DNA of 64,000 bases from Ruegeria aquimaris (lineage in GTDB: Bacteria > Pseudomonadota > Alphaproteobacteria > Rhodobacterales > Rhodobacteraceae). Below are positions 52,049 through 60,695 of this stretch, in pieces. A program made the position numbers and the translations under genes. The notes beneath the pieces were generated by a model. The model was not told the DNA's origin, did no database searches, and saw only the letters and a program-made list of their open reading frames with translations. Numbering within the stretch: position 1 is the first letter of the stretch; every line of letters begins with the position of its first letter. Where the stretch lies: assembly GCF_025751555.1 (NCBI RefSeq), contig NZ_JAOWLB010000001.1:124001-188000 (forward strand), given 5' to 3'.

Positions 52049-53001
52049 TGACCACCCGCCGGGCGGCGCTTGGACTGTTGGCGGGCGGTGTGGCGCATGT
52101 CGCCCAGACCTCGCCGCTCTGGGCGGAGGCGCGACACAGCTATGACCTGCGCCCAGTTCCCATTCTCTCCGGGGTCTGGATGATCGAGGGCGCGACCGAG
52201 TATTTTTCCCGCGACAATGGCGGCGCCATCGTCAATTGCGCTATCCTGCAAGGCAAGAGCGGGCTGATCCTGATCGACAGCGGTTCATCCCGCCGATACG
52301 GCGAAGCACTGAATCTGGCACTGCGCAAACTGGACCTGCGCGGCGTCTCGACAGTGATCAACACCCATCACCACCCGGACCATTACTTTGGCAATCAGGT
52401 CTTTGCCGACAAGCCGATCCTGGCGCTTGCCGACACCATTGCCGCCGCCCGCACCGAGCAAGACGGATTTTCGGACAACATGTATCGGCTGCTGGGCGAT
52501 TGGATGCGCGGCACCGAACCGGTGCCCCCGAGCGTCGAGATCGGAACCGGTGACATCGTCGTGGACGGCCGTCGCCTGACCGCCCTGCCCCTTGGCGGCC
52601 ATACCGCCAGCGATCTTGCCTTGATCGACGCCGAAACCGGCCTGCTGATCACGGGCGATCTGGTGTTTCTCGACCGCGCGCCCACAACGCCACATGCCGA
52701 TCTGGAACGCTGGCAGGATGCGCTGACAACGCTTGCGGCGGTACAGGCACCGGCAGTCCTTCCCGGCCATGGCCCGCTCGACCGCGCGGGCATCGCGATC
52801 CGGCAGACCAGCGCGTATCTGACCTGGCTGAATGACAGGCTGGTCGCGGCTGCTGGCATGGGCCTCGACATGATCGAGATCATGGAATCACCCCTACCCG
52901 ACCAGTTCGCCTCCATGGGGGCGCAGCCGCAAGAGTTTCACCGTTCGATCAGCCATCTGTATCCCGAGATCGAACGGATGATCCTGCCGCGCGCGAACTG
53001 A
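52048..53001 (+). CDS. Metallo-beta-lactamase-fold hydrolase, quinoprotein relay system type
   Basis: 317 residues. The N-terminal TTRRAALGLLAGG is a twin-arginine-like signal, followed by cleavage near LWA. The metal site is NTHHHPDHYFGN (HxHxDH pattern with an extra His), GGHTASD and TGDLVF, with a later LPGHGP. Members paired with SoxYZ-like carriers are known as SoxH-related PQQ accessory hydrolases. It probably works in the periplasm on the carrier's cargo. It is coupled to the upstream gene by TGATG and converges on the CXXCW-type gene. Confidence 0.87.
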   Translation: MTTRRAALGLLAGGVAHVAQTSPLWAEARHSYDLRPVPILSGVWMIEGATEYFSRDNGGAIVNCAILQGKSGLILIDSGSSRRYGEALNLALRKLDLRGVSTVINTHHHPDHYFGNQVFADKPILALADTIAAARTEQDGFSDNMYRLLGDWMRGTEPVPPSVEIGTGDIVVDGRRLTALPLGGHTASDLALIDAETGLLITGDLVFLDRAPTTPHADLERWQDALTTLAAVQAPAVLPGHGPLDRAGIAIRQTSAYLTWLNDRLVAAAGMGLDMIEIMESPLPDQFASMGAQPQEFHRSISHLYPEIERMILPRAN

Positions 53002-53007
53002 GCGGCG

Positions 53008-53595
53008 TCATTGGACCCCGACAGGAACCGGCTCAACCGGGTCCAAACGCCAACCGAGGTCCGCCCAACCATCGGTGCCGTGCGGGTACCAATGAACCCG
53101 CGAGTACCCCAGGGCCGCGATCCTCTGAGCCGCGTTCCAGCTCATCCAGCAATCGGCCACACAGAAAACAACAACTGCATGGGCCTTCTTGCCGCCGGTC
53201 GCCCGCTCCAGTTCCAGTTGCAAGTAGTGTTCGATCACCGGTTCAAGCACGCCGCGCCCAACCTCGGGCAGCCAGACCGCCCCCGGCAGGCTCATGCGCG
53301 GCTCGGATACCAGCCAGGTGCCATCCAGTTCGTCAAACCGGGACTGGGACGCCCCGTACACATCCAGCGCCAGCGCCCCACGGTCCAGGAGCATCTTTGC
53401 CCGGAGAGCCGAAACCCGGCGCACAGGCATCGGAATATCATCCGGCACAGGTGCCCGGTGGCGGGCGATCCTGTATCCGGTCTCGGGATGGAACAGATCG
53501 GACCGCCGTTCGCGAATGTCGCCGTAGCTCTCCGCCACGCCAACTTCGGCCAGCCATACGAGCAAAAGACCAATCACGGCAGCGATCACGCGCAT
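53008..53595 (-). CDS. PQQ-dependent catabolism-associated CXXCW-type (rhodanese-like) protein
   Basis: 195 residues from the ATG at 53595 (GGAGGA site 7 bases before it; a second ATG two codons upstream is too close to that site). A signal peptide covers about 1-22. VVFCVADCWMSWNAAQRIAALGY carries the C-x3-CW signature with the rhodanese-like fold. This family regularly accompanies PQQ-alcohol dehydrogenase genes. It lies opposite the SoxYZ-like and metallo-hydrolase genes with 6 bases between stops, so the three form one functional cluster, but the quinoprotein, cytochrome and PQQ synthesis genes are missing here. Confidence 0.85.
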   Translation of the reverse strand: MRVIAAVIGLLLVWLAEVGVAESYGDIRERRSDLFHPETGYRIARHRAPVPDDIPMPVRRVSALRAKMLLDRGALALDVYGASQSRFDELDGTWLVSEPRMSLPGAVWLPEVGRGVLEPVIEHYLQLELERATGGKKAHAVVVFCVADCWMSWNAAQRIAALGYSRVHWYPHGTDGWADLGWRLDPVEPVPVGVQ

Positions 53596-53729
53596 TACCA
53601 TTTCCTCCGGGGTTTCCGGCCCATTTTGGTGACCCGGCGGGACGACCTGTCAAGCTGCAAGGTGTCGGATTAGACCTTTGTCCAATGTCGCCGGTTCGCG
53701 GCTTTGGCTAGCTTTCGACCCTGCGCGCA

Positions 53730-53864
53730 TTGCTCTTCTGCCTGATCACGATTTGCCTCTCGACGGCGGCCAGAGCGAAATTTCTGATCCCGGCGCAGAT
53801 CGAACCCTTTGTCAAACCTTGCGGTGGTGTCAGACGAATTCGAACCAGTCTCCACAAGGACAGT
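53730..53864 (+). pseudogene. Possible 5' fragment of a secreted-protein gene cut by the IS element
   Basis: A frame opening with TTG reads LFCLITICLSTAARAKFLI, which looks like a signal peptide with an ARA cleavage site, and continues until it meets the left end of the IS6 element at 53865. No ATG or ribosome site is present, so the reading is uncertain. The rest of 53596-53864 shows nothing else recognisable apart from the likely promoter area of the CXXCW gene. Confidence 0.2.
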
Positions 53865-54637
53865 GGAACTGTCCGTTATGCCGTGCCGAGACCGCGCCAT
53901 TCAGCAAGCGCGGCGGCACGTTTGAGTTTGAAATTGGGTCGTGAGTAAAGGCTTCTTTCCGAGTTGAAGAGGTTGTAAACTGAGGCGTGGACGGAGGCGA
54001 ATTTCTGCAAACTTCGCATGCGCCGGAAGCGAAGCATCGCCCTCTCCCGTCGTCGAAATGGCAAATGCGAGTTCTCCGCCCGGTTGTTCAACCAACGGCC
54101 GGTTTCCTGTCTGTTGGCCAAGCCGATGTCTTTCAACGCCGCGCTGTAGGAGCGCAGCAGATCCGTGACAAATTCTTCCGGGCAGCCATGTTTACGCATT
54201 GCTTTCTTTAAGAATTTCAAGGCGGCCTTCTTGTCCCGTCTCTTCGTCACAAAGCTTTCGAGAACCTCACCTTCGTGGTCCACGGCCCGCCAAAGATAGT
54301 GTTTCTCGCCGTTGATCTTCACGAACATCTCGTCCAGATGCCAGCGCCATCGGCTGGATTTCATGCTTGCAATTCGGCGCTTTCGGATCTCGGCTGCGAA
54401 CAGTGGACCGAACCGATGCCACCAAAATCTCACAGCTTCATGACTGACATCGATGCCACGTTCGTGGAGCAAATCTTCCACATTGCGAAGGGACAGAGGG
54501 AAACGAACGTACATCATAACCGCCAGGCGGATGATCTCCCGGCTCGTTTTGAAATAACGAAATGGATCAGGTTTGGTCATCCGGCAAAGCTACAAAACCG
54601 CCCTACCCATCTCAAGCTGGTTTGCTCTGACAGTACC
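53865..54637 (-). mobile_element. IS6-family insertion sequence, about 773 bp
   Basis: The ends are GGAACTGTC (53865-53873) and, on the other strand, GGTACTGTC (54629-54637), 8 of 9 identical and of IS6 type. One intact transposase gene fills the element. The 8 bases outside the two ends (AGGACAGT and GTTGGCGG) do not match, so the usual IS6 target duplication is missing. This may mean that a neighbouring segment was deleted or that the element recombined with another copy. It lies between the quinoprotein accessory genes and a tRNA. Confidence 0.8.
53876..54580 (-). CDS. IS6-family transposase
   Basis: 234 residues, full length for the family. The DDE triad is visible: HLDEMFVKINGEKHYLWRAVD (first Asp), FVTDLLRSYSAALKDIG (second Asp), and NRAENSHLPFRRRERAM (Glu). 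The N-terminal RLAVMMYVRFPLSLRNVEDLL and HEAVRFWWHRFG are the helix-turn-helix region. The gene has no frameshift or stop, so the enzyme should be active. It is contained within the element with 11 bases from its stop to the left terminal repeat. Confidence 0.95.
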   Translation of the reverse strand: MTKPDPFRYFKTSREIIRLAVMMYVRFPLSLRNVEDLLHERGIDVSHEAVRFWWHRFGPLFAAEIRKRRIASMKSSRWRWHLDEMFVKINGEKHYLWRAVDHEGEVLESFVTKRRDKKAALKFLKKAMRKHGCPEEFVTDLLRSYSAALKDIGLANRQETGRWLNNRAENSHLPFRRRERAMLRFRRMRSLQKFASVHASVYNLFNSERSLYSRPNFKLKRAAALAEWRGLGTA

Positions 54638-54703
54638 GTTGGCGGGCTTTTTGGCGGGTAAACTCAATTCACCCTGAAATTATCTAATATTATCAATGAT
54701 ATA

Positions 54704-54793
54704 TGGCGGACAGTGAGGGATTCGAACCCTCGAGACGGTTCCCCGCCTACACACTTTCCAGGCGTGCGCCTTCGACCACTCGGCCAACTGTCC
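54704..54793 (-). tRNA. tRNA-Ser (anticodon GGA)
   Basis: The minus strand folds as a class II tRNA: acceptor GGACAGT/ACTGTCC, D-arm GGCCGAGTGG, anticodon arm CACGC-CTGGAAA-GTGTG with anticodon GGA, a long variable arm, and T-arm GAGGG-TTCGAAT-CCCTC. Discriminator G and an encoded CCA end the molecule at 54704. GGA reads UCC and UCU. It is 66 bases from the IS6 end; no integrase or attachment-site duplication was seen beside it. Confidence 0.96.
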
Positions 54794-54851
54794 GTGACGG
54801 GGTGTTTCGACTATCACGCTAAGATTTGCAAGGGGGTTTTTCCCTTTATCT

Positions 54852-55574
54852 CTACCCGTCCAGATGCATATAGACACGGCGGTTTTGACGGCCTTTCTTC
54901 TCGACCTTGCCCAGCCGGACGCGCCCGATCTCGCCAGTGCGGGCGACATGGGTGCCGCCACAGGGTTGCAGGTCGACTTGATCTGCACCCTGTCCGATCC
55001 GCACCAGCCGCACCCGGCCGCTGCCGCGCGGTGGCGAAACAGACATGGTTTTGACTAGGGCCGGATTGGCCTCGAGTTCGGCATCGGTGATCCAGTCTTC
55101 GGTGACCGGCAGATCGCGGTCGATCAACGCTTGCAACGCCTGTTCCAGGGCTGCCTTGTCCTCGGGCGCTTCGGGCATGTTGAAATCGAGCCGCCCCTTG
55201 TCGGTCGCAATAGCGCCCCCCGAAACCTCAAGCGGGATCACGACCGACAACAAATGAAGCGCGGTATGGACCCGCATATGGGCATAGCGCCGGTCCCAGT
55301 CGAGATGCTGCATCACCTCTGTGCCGACCTCCGGCAGCGTCGCACCTTCGCCGGGGATAACGGCAATTGCGCCCTCGCCGACCTTGAGCGTGGTCGTCAC
55401 GATCATTTCACCCCCGTCCCAGTTCAGCCGCCCACTATCACCGGGTTGACCGCCGCCAGTGGCATAGAACAACGACCGATCCAGGATCACGCCGCCTTCG
55501 GCCGTGTGGGCAGACACCCGGGCCGGCGCCTGGCGGCAATAGGCATCAAGCATGAAGAGGGGTTCAGTGCTCAT
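54852..55574 (-). CDS. Alanyl-tRNA editing protein (AlaX-type)
   Basis: 240 residues from the ATG at 55574. The editing site is formed by MRVHTALHLL (HxxxH) and DLQPCGGTHVA (CxxxH), which bind zinc. FYATGGGQPGDSG is the N-terminal (C-Ala-like) glycine motif. It removes wrongly attached serine or glycine from tRNA-Ala. Its start overlaps the end of the MscS-type channel gene by 11 bases on the same strand. No connection to the adjacent tRNA-Ser is implied. A weak stem without a T-run follows the gene. Confidence 0.93.
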   Translation of the reverse strand: MSTEPLFMLDAYCRQAPARVSAHTAEGGVILDRSLFYATGGGQPGDSGRLNWDGGEMIVTTTLKVGEGAIAVIPGEGATLPEVGTEVMQHLDWDRRYAHMRVHTALHLLSVVIPLEVSGGAIATDKGRLDFNMPEAPEDKAALEQALQALIDRDLPVTEDWITDAELEANPALVKTMSVSPPRGSGRVRLVRIGQGADQVDLQPCGGTHVARTGEIGRVRLGKVEKKGRQNRRVYMHLDG

Positions 55575-57984
55575 CTTCCGTTCCTTCATCCATATCGGCT
55601 TCGGTCAGCGTCACTGGGGACGATGCATCAACCTCCGCTTCGGTCGCCGCCACGCTCGCGGTCGCCGCCGCCCCGGTCAACATCTCGGGATTGCGCAACC
55701 ACACGTCACGTTGGGCAAAGGGTATTTCGATCCCTTCTTCGGCGAACCGCCGGTTGATCTCGTGGTTCATGTCGGATTTCACCGATAACGCCCAGTTCAC
55801 ATCACGCAGGATGGCCCGGATCTCGAAATCGAGCGAATCCGCCCCAAAACGCTGGAACACCACATTGGGCGCCGGGTTGGCGAGCACCATGGGATGCGCC
55901 TCGGCAATCTCGCGCAGGATCGCCTCAACCCTGCGTGTATCGGTACCATAGGCCACGCCGACCGGCACGATCACCCGGCCCACGGTGTTACCGCGCGTAT
56001 AGTTGGTGACACTACCGCTGATCAGGTCCGAGTTCGGGATGATGACATCGGTGCGGTCAAAGGTTTCAATCCGGGTCGAGCGAACCGAAATGTCCCGCAC
56101 ATAGCCCATCTGCCCGTTGACGTCGATCCAGTCCCCCTTGGAGATCGGCCGCTCGATCAGCAGGATGATGCCCGAGACAAAGTTCGACACGATGGTCTGT
56201 AGACCAAAACCGATACCAACCGAGAGCGCGCCCGCGACAATCGCAAGGGAAGACAAGTCAAACCCAGCCCCCGTTATCGCCACCAGAGACGCCAGAAACA
56301 GCCCGATATACCCGGTTCCCGCCACGATCGCATTCTGACCACCGGCATCAATGCGCGTCTTGGGCAAGAGCGAGTTGCGCAACCCGCCCTGCAAGAGTTT
56401 GGTCATCGTGTATCCGACAGTGAAAATCACCACGAATGTCAGGAAGTTGGACGGGGATATGGTTACGCCGCCAATGTCGAATCCTTGGATAATCCTTGCC
56501 CAGATTTCCGTCAGGTCCGACTCCCGCGCGCCCCAATAGAGCGCCAGGAAAGGCAGGGCCAGAATCGCCAGAACGAACCCGACAATGACTGAGAACAACG
56601 AGTCTTCAGCATCGCCACCTTGCCCGGTAATCAATCCATACAAGTTGCTAATGAACCTTTGCAGAATGACTAATGCCGCAATAAGCGCGAGTGTCTTGAT
56701 CGCCGGATAGATCAGCGCCTCTGCCGCATTGTTGTACCCCATGATCGCCAGCAATGGGGAAGCTATGCCAAGCAGGTAGAGTCCTTTCCGGATACCTTCG
56801 ACCAAACGGCTGAAACCGGCGGAACGCACAGGCTCTCCCGTGGTAGTAACCGTAGAGTCCTGCGACGTTTCACGGGCTCGGCGCAAGCGCAACAACAGCA
56901 GCGAGGCAAGCGCGACTATGGGGAATCCAACAACCGAACGCGTTTCGGCCGACACGTTTTCGACACGTGCAAACAGAGTGACCAGTTCGAACAAGACAAG
57001 CGAAACGGCAAGCAAATCTATGTAAAGCCGGATTTCTTTTACACGCGACTGAGAAACCCGTCTAAACCCGTTTGCAGCGCTGGCCAGGTAGAACTGCCTG
57101 CCGATCCAGTTGAAGTAAAGGATCGCGGCAGCCCAATAAGGAACCTGTTCAAGAAGCAAAGTTCCACGAACGCCCGCAATGCTTGTCATCGACAGAGCAC
57201 TGACCAGCAAGATGACACCGATCCAAGGCACCAGAATCCGCAACAAGGACACGATGAAGGTCCATACGCCGCTACCGATCCCGCCGAGTGCGCGCAGATA
57301 GTCCCCGGCCCTTTCGGACCAGCGCCGCCCCCGTATCAGAAACACAACGCCGACAAACGTCAGAAACAGAATGGCGGGCCCTTTGTGGCGTAGCTGCTCG
57401 CGCACGACATCGGAGCGGATGCTGAAGGCCAACTCGTTGACCAACGCCGAAAGCGCGCGGTTGATATCGCTCCAAGCGTCTGGCCAATAGCTTGGGTTCA
57501 GCGGCGATGGCCCTCTGGCGAGCAGCTCTTTTTTCTGTCGGCTTCTCAGAATCCGGTCGATTTCGGCGATCAGACCGTTTGCCCGGCTAAAGGCTTCTTC
57601 CGACACGATCCTCGGAACTGTCAGTTGCGAGAGCTGGTCTTCCAGATGTGCACGCAGCTTGGCAATGTCTTCCGGCTCGGCACTGCTTTCCTCGGGTGCT
57701 GGTCCTAGGGCCGCTAGCTGGCTTTGCAGCGTCTTGATGCGGTCCGAGTTCTCGCCTCGAACGCGGTTGAAGATATCCCTGTACCCGGCCAACTCCGCCC
57801 GCAACTGTTCGAAGGCGACATCCGAAGCGCGATTCACTTCGATGACCTCTTCGGCTCGCTCCGCAGTCGCCTGCCAGCGTTCGTAGTAGGCCCGCCCCTC
57901 GTCGCTCAGCTGGGCGACCGTCATGCTGGCAAAAGCAATCAGAATGACCGCCAACAGGCTGCGGATTAGGCGAGGATATTGCAT
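55564..57984 (-). CDS. Large MscS-family mechanosensitive channel with N-terminal DUF3772-like domain
   Basis: 806 residues. The signal peptide spans 1-24 (ending VAQ). A periplasmic helical/coiled-coil part (about 25-180) precedes eleven or so membrane segments. The MscS core begins near residue 590: LVAITGAGFDLSSLAIVAGA, GFGLQTIVSNFVSGIILL (the pore helix), then GDWIDVNGQMGYVRDISVRST and IPNSDLI of the beta domain. It opens under membrane tension to release solutes. The very acidic tail (EADMDEGTEDEH) is unremarkable. It lies 3 bases downstream of cysK and overlaps alaX. Confidence 0.9.
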   Translation of the reverse strand: MQYPRLIRSLLAVILIAFASMTVAQLSDEGRAYYERWQATAERAEEVIEVNRASDVAFEQLRAELAGYRDIFNRVRGENSDRIKTLQSQLAALGPAPEESSAEPEDIAKLRAHLEDQLSQLTVPRIVSEEAFSRANGLIAEIDRILRSRQKKELLARGPSPLNPSYWPDAWSDINRALSALVNELAFSIRSDVVREQLRHKGPAILFLTFVGVVFLIRGRRWSERAGDYLRALGGIGSGVWTFIVSLLRILVPWIGVILLVSALSMTSIAGVRGTLLLEQVPYWAAAILYFNWIGRQFYLASAANGFRRVSQSRVKEIRLYIDLLAVSLVLFELVTLFARVENVSAETRSVVGFPIVALASLLLLRLRRARETSQDSTVTTTGEPVRSAGFSRLVEGIRKGLYLLGIASPLLAIMGYNNAAEALIYPAIKTLALIAALVILQRFISNLYGLITGQGGDAEDSLFSVIVGFVLAILALPFLALYWGARESDLTEIWARIIQGFDIGGVTISPSNFLTFVVIFTVGYTMTKLLQGGLRNSLLPKTRIDAGGQNAIVAGTGYIGLFLASLVAITGAGFDLSSLAIVAGALSVGIGFGLQTIVSNFVSGIILLIERPISKGDWIDVNGQMGYVRDISVRSTRIETFDRTDVIIPNSDLISGSVTNYTRGNTVGRVIVPVGVAYGTDTRRVEAILREIAEAHPMVLANPAPNVVFQRFGADSLDFEIRAILRDVNWALSVKSDMNHEINRRFAEEGIEIPFAQRDVWLRNPEMLTGAAATASVAATEAEVDASSPVTLTEADMDEGTEDEH

Positions 57985-57987
57985 TTC

Positions 57988-59022
57988 TCAGACGTCCTCG
58001 AACACGCCGGGAATGGAGCTGGGCCCGCGCGTCATCCAATCGGGGACCGGCAGGCCCTTTTCCCGCAGGAACTCGGGATTGAAGAGCTTCGACTGATAGC
58101 GGGTGCCATAGTCACAGAGCATGGTGACGATCGTATGACCCGGTCCCAGGTCGCGCGCCATGCGCACGGCACCTGCGATGTTGATCGCCGTCGAGCCGCC
58201 CATAACCAACCCTTCATCGCGCAGCAGGTCAAAGATATAGGGCAGTGCCTCGCCATCGGGCACCTGGCAGGCGAAATCGGGTGTAAAGCCTTCAAGGTTC
58301 TTGGTGATGCGGACCTGACCGATGCCTTCTGCGATCGAACCGCCCTCCATGGCCAGTTCTCCCGTGGTGTAGTAGCTGTAGAGAGCCGCCCCCATCGGAT
58401 CCGCCAGACCGATTTTTACGCCCTTGGGCTGGAGCGCCTCAGCGACACCGGCCAGCGTCCCGCCCGACCCAACAGCACAGATGAACCCATCTACCTTGCT
58501 CTCGGTCTGCTCCCAAATCTCGGGGCCCGTGGTCTCGATATGGGCCTGCTTGTTGGCGGTATTGTCGAACTGGTTCGCCCAAACGGCTCCGTTTGGCAGC
58601 GACTTGTTCAGCTCTTCTGCCAACCGGCGCGAGTAGTGCACGAAGTTGTTCGGGTTGCGATACGGTGCCGCCGGAACCTGAACCAGCTCCGCGCCCGCGA
58701 GGCGCAACATGTCCTTTTTTTCCTCGGATTGGGTCTCGGGGATCACGATGACCGTCTTGAAACCCATCGAAGCACCGACCAACGCCAGGCCGATGCCGGT
58801 GTTTCCCGCCGTGCCTTCGACAATCGTGCCACCGGGCTTGAGATCGCCGCGGGCAATCGCGTCCTTGATGATATAGAGCGCCGCCCGGTCCTTGACCGAT
58901 TGGCCGGGGTTCATGAACTCTGCCTTGCCGAGGATCTCGCATCCGGTCATTTCGCTGACACGGCGCAGCCGGATCAGCGGTGTGTGTCCTACGGCGTCAG
59001 CCAAGTCGCGTGCAATGCGCAT
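57988..59022 (-). CDS. cysK: Cysteine synthase A
   Basis: 344 residues, slightly longer than the common 310-320. PLP Lys44 is in NPGQSVKDRAA, the phosphate loop is AVGSGGTLAG, and EGTAGNTGIG replaces the usual TSGNTG. It makes L-cysteine from O-acetylserine and sulfide. The trgA-trgB-cysK order here matches the tellurite-resistance region of Rhodobacter sphaeroides, where cysK is part of the same locus. A short stem lies between trgB and this gene. O-acetylserine sulfhydrylase versus cystathionine-type activity cannot be told apart with certainty. Confidence 0.9.
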   Translation of the reverse strand: MRIARDLADAVGHTPLIRLRRVSEMTGCEILGKAEFMNPGQSVKDRAALYIIKDAIARGDLKPGGTIVEGTAGNTGIGLALVGASMGFKTVIVIPETQSEEKKDMLRLAGAELVQVPAAPYRNPNNFVHYSRRLAEELNKSLPNGAVWANQFDNTANKQAHIETTGPEIWEQTESKVDGFICAVGSGGTLAGVAEALQPKGVKIGLADPMGAALYSYYTTGELAMEGGSIAEGIGQVRITKNLEGFTPDFACQVPDGEALPYIFDLLRDEGLVMGGSTAINIAGAVRMARDLGPGHTIVTMLCDYGTRYQSKLFNPEFLREKGLPVPDWMTRGPSSIPGVFEDV

Positions 59023-59058
59023 AATGTCCTCGCAAGGTTATCTTGTTTGATTTGATGT

Positions 59059-59073
59059 AGCCCTGCGAGGGCT
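59059..59073 (-). promoter_or_regulatory. Short perfect hairpin between trgB and cysK
   Basis: AGCCCT and AGGGCT pair around CGC, in the 74-base gap on the minus strand. No T-run follows, so it is at best a weak terminator or an RNA-stability element that separates cysK expression from trgAB. Confidence 0.3.
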
Positions 59074-59096
59074 CAAGCTCAAGCAAGGAACCATAG

Positions 59097-60212
59097 TCAG
59101 CCGCGCAAACGCGCGCGGTGCCGGGCCAGCCAATTTGCCAGAGACAGCAACGGGAGGTCCTTGATCTCCTGAGCGTCGACCAACGCCATCAGCGCATCGA
59201 AGGAAAGGATCCGGCTGCGGATATCCTCGCCCTCGCACGCCAAACCACCTGCGGAGGTTTCTTTGATGATGTCCGCCAAAGCCACGAAAAGATGGACAAA
59301 CTCCGTCGAGGACCCGCTCGAGGAATAGGCCTTGCCAGCGGGTTCGAGCGCGCGTGCCTCCAGATGCGCCTCTTCGCGAAGTTCGCGCAAGGCGGCCTGT
59401 TCCGGTGTCTCGCCTGGGTCGATCATACCAGCCACCGCCTCCCACATCCAAGGTGCAGGATCACCGATCATGTAAACGGGTGCGCGGAACTGTTCGACAA
59501 TCAGCACCTGATCTCGCCGCGGGTCATAGGGAAGGATGACAGAAGCCTGACCTGTCATAAGCCCGGCACGGCTGAGACTGTCGCTCATTGTGCCGTCATA
59601 GCGGCGATGACGCAAAACCATATCGTCCATCGCAAAGTGGTTGAGATAGCCGCGATTATGCTTCTCAACCACAACATCCCGCGTCAGGTCGTGATCCGGA
59701 TCAGGAGCACGGGCCGCGGCCGCAATCCTGGCCGCGGCCCTTATGCGTATGGGACGAAAGTTTGCCGCGATCTCGACAGGGGTAAGACGACCGTAGAACG
59801 CCATTACTTCGGCCGCCGCGTGCAGGGTCAATTCCCCCCACTCCTGCGCCCAGCCTTCAAGGTTCCAGATATCGCCGGGCGTCCACGTCCCTTCCCGGGG
59901 GAAGTAAACCAGCGCTTCTATGGTCTGACCACCGGAAACTCGCAATGTCATAGGCCGCAGGTCGTAGTCAAATCCGCCTTCATAAAAGTTGAGGCGCTCG
60001 ATTTGGTCAGTGCTCAAGCCACGCACCAGCACGCCGTTTGCAGACTGACCCGGTGCGGGCATGATCATCGGAAAGGGTTGATCCTGAACCCCGTACACCT
60101 GGTGCTCGGGCAATTCGGCCGGAACCATGTCAAGCGAGACACCAGCCTCGCATAGCACCAGTTCCAATAGCGGCCGATACCGCAGCGTACCATAGAAGAA
60201 AAGATTGCTCAC
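59097..60212 (-). CDS. trgB: Tellurium-resistance protein TrgB: gamma-glutamylcyclotransferase-like plus NUDIX fusion
   Basis: 371 residues. The N-terminal half begins FFYGTLRYRPLLELV, the AIG2/GGCT-like fold (about residues 1-115). The C-terminal half is a NUDIX hydrolase of the ADP-ribose pyrophosphatase type: PWMWEAVAGMIDPGE followed by the RELREEAHLE core of the Nudix box (about residues 265-290). The fused protein corresponds to TrgB of R. sphaeroides, linked there to tellurite resistance. The chemical role of either domain in resistance is not settled. It lies between trgA and cysK. Confidence 0.83.
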   Translation of the reverse strand: MSNLFFYGTLRYRPLLELVLCEAGVSLDMVPAELPEHQVYGVQDQPFPMIMPAPGQSANGVLVRGLSTDQIERLNFYEGGFDYDLRPMTLRVSGGQTIEALVYFPREGTWTPGDIWNLEGWAQEWGELTLHAAAEVMAFYGRLTPVEIAANFRPIRIRAAARIAAAARAPDPDHDLTRDVVVEKHNRGYLNHFAMDDMVLRHRRYDGTMSDSLSRAGLMTGQASVILPYDPRRDQVLIVEQFRAPVYMIGDPAPWMWEAVAGMIDPGETPEQAALRELREEAHLEARALEPAGKAYSSSGSSTEFVHLFVALADIIKETSAGGLACEGEDIRSRILSFDALMALVDAQEIKDLPLLSLANWLARHRARLRG

Positions 60213-60242
60213 TGCGGGTAGGTATCCATCGCAAAAGGGAAA

Positions 60243-60683
60243 CTAACGCCATCTGCGCCAGGCGCTTTCGGTAGCCAGACCGGATATCACCGCTCCTACG
60301 AGCAATGTCGAGATGATATTTACCGCGAGCAGCACAGCGCCGAATTCGACACTCTTCTCGAAAATCGCCAGCACCGCTTCGAAAGGGCCATCATAGCGGT
60401 TGCGCATCGCCAATCGGAACATCTCGTAGCAGCCCTGCACGAAGAGCCCCCAGAAAACGAGCGCGGCAACCCCGGTCAAACCATTGGTGACCGCCGCCGA
60501 CAGCCCCCTGCCCGCCCTTGGCCCCATGACAAACCACCCGCATAGAATTCCCAACCCTGCATTGACCATGTTGAAATAGCCAAAATCGGTGCCCTCGGGC
60601 ATGCGGGGCTTGATCATCTCTGAAACCAGATATGCAAGGATGCCAAGGCAAATCGCGGCGACGAGACGGGCTGCTGTGGGCAT
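60243..60683 (-). CDS. trgA: TrgA family membrane protein (tellurium resistance)
   Basis: 146 residues with four hydrophobic segments (RLVAAICLGILAYLVSEMI, NMVNAGLGILCGWFVMG, NGLTGVAALVFWGLFVQG and FGAVLLAVNIISTLLVGAVI). Rhodobacteraceae TrgA proteins have this length and layout, and the gene sits directly before trgB as expected. A role in tellurite or oxyanion tolerance comes from work in Rhodobacter; the mechanism is unknown. Cfa lies 12 bases upstream on the same strand. Confidence 0.82.
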   Translation of the reverse strand: MPTAARLVAAICLGILAYLVSEMIKPRMPEGTDFGYFNMVNAGLGILCGWFVMGPRAGRGLSAAVTNGLTGVAALVFWGLFVQGCYEMFRLAMRNRYDGPFEAVLAIFEKSVEFGAVLLAVNIISTLLVGAVISGLATESAWRRWR

Positions 60684-60695
60684 GGGCAGGTGAAC

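Noticed and set aside
53678-53944. Plus-strand 88-codon frame entering the IS6 element
   Set aside because: It runs through the terminal repeat into the antisense of the transposase and has no start signal.
54830-54846. AAGGG...CCCTT stem after the alaX stop, considered as a terminator
   Set aside because: The stem has only five pairs and no T-run follows on the minus strand.
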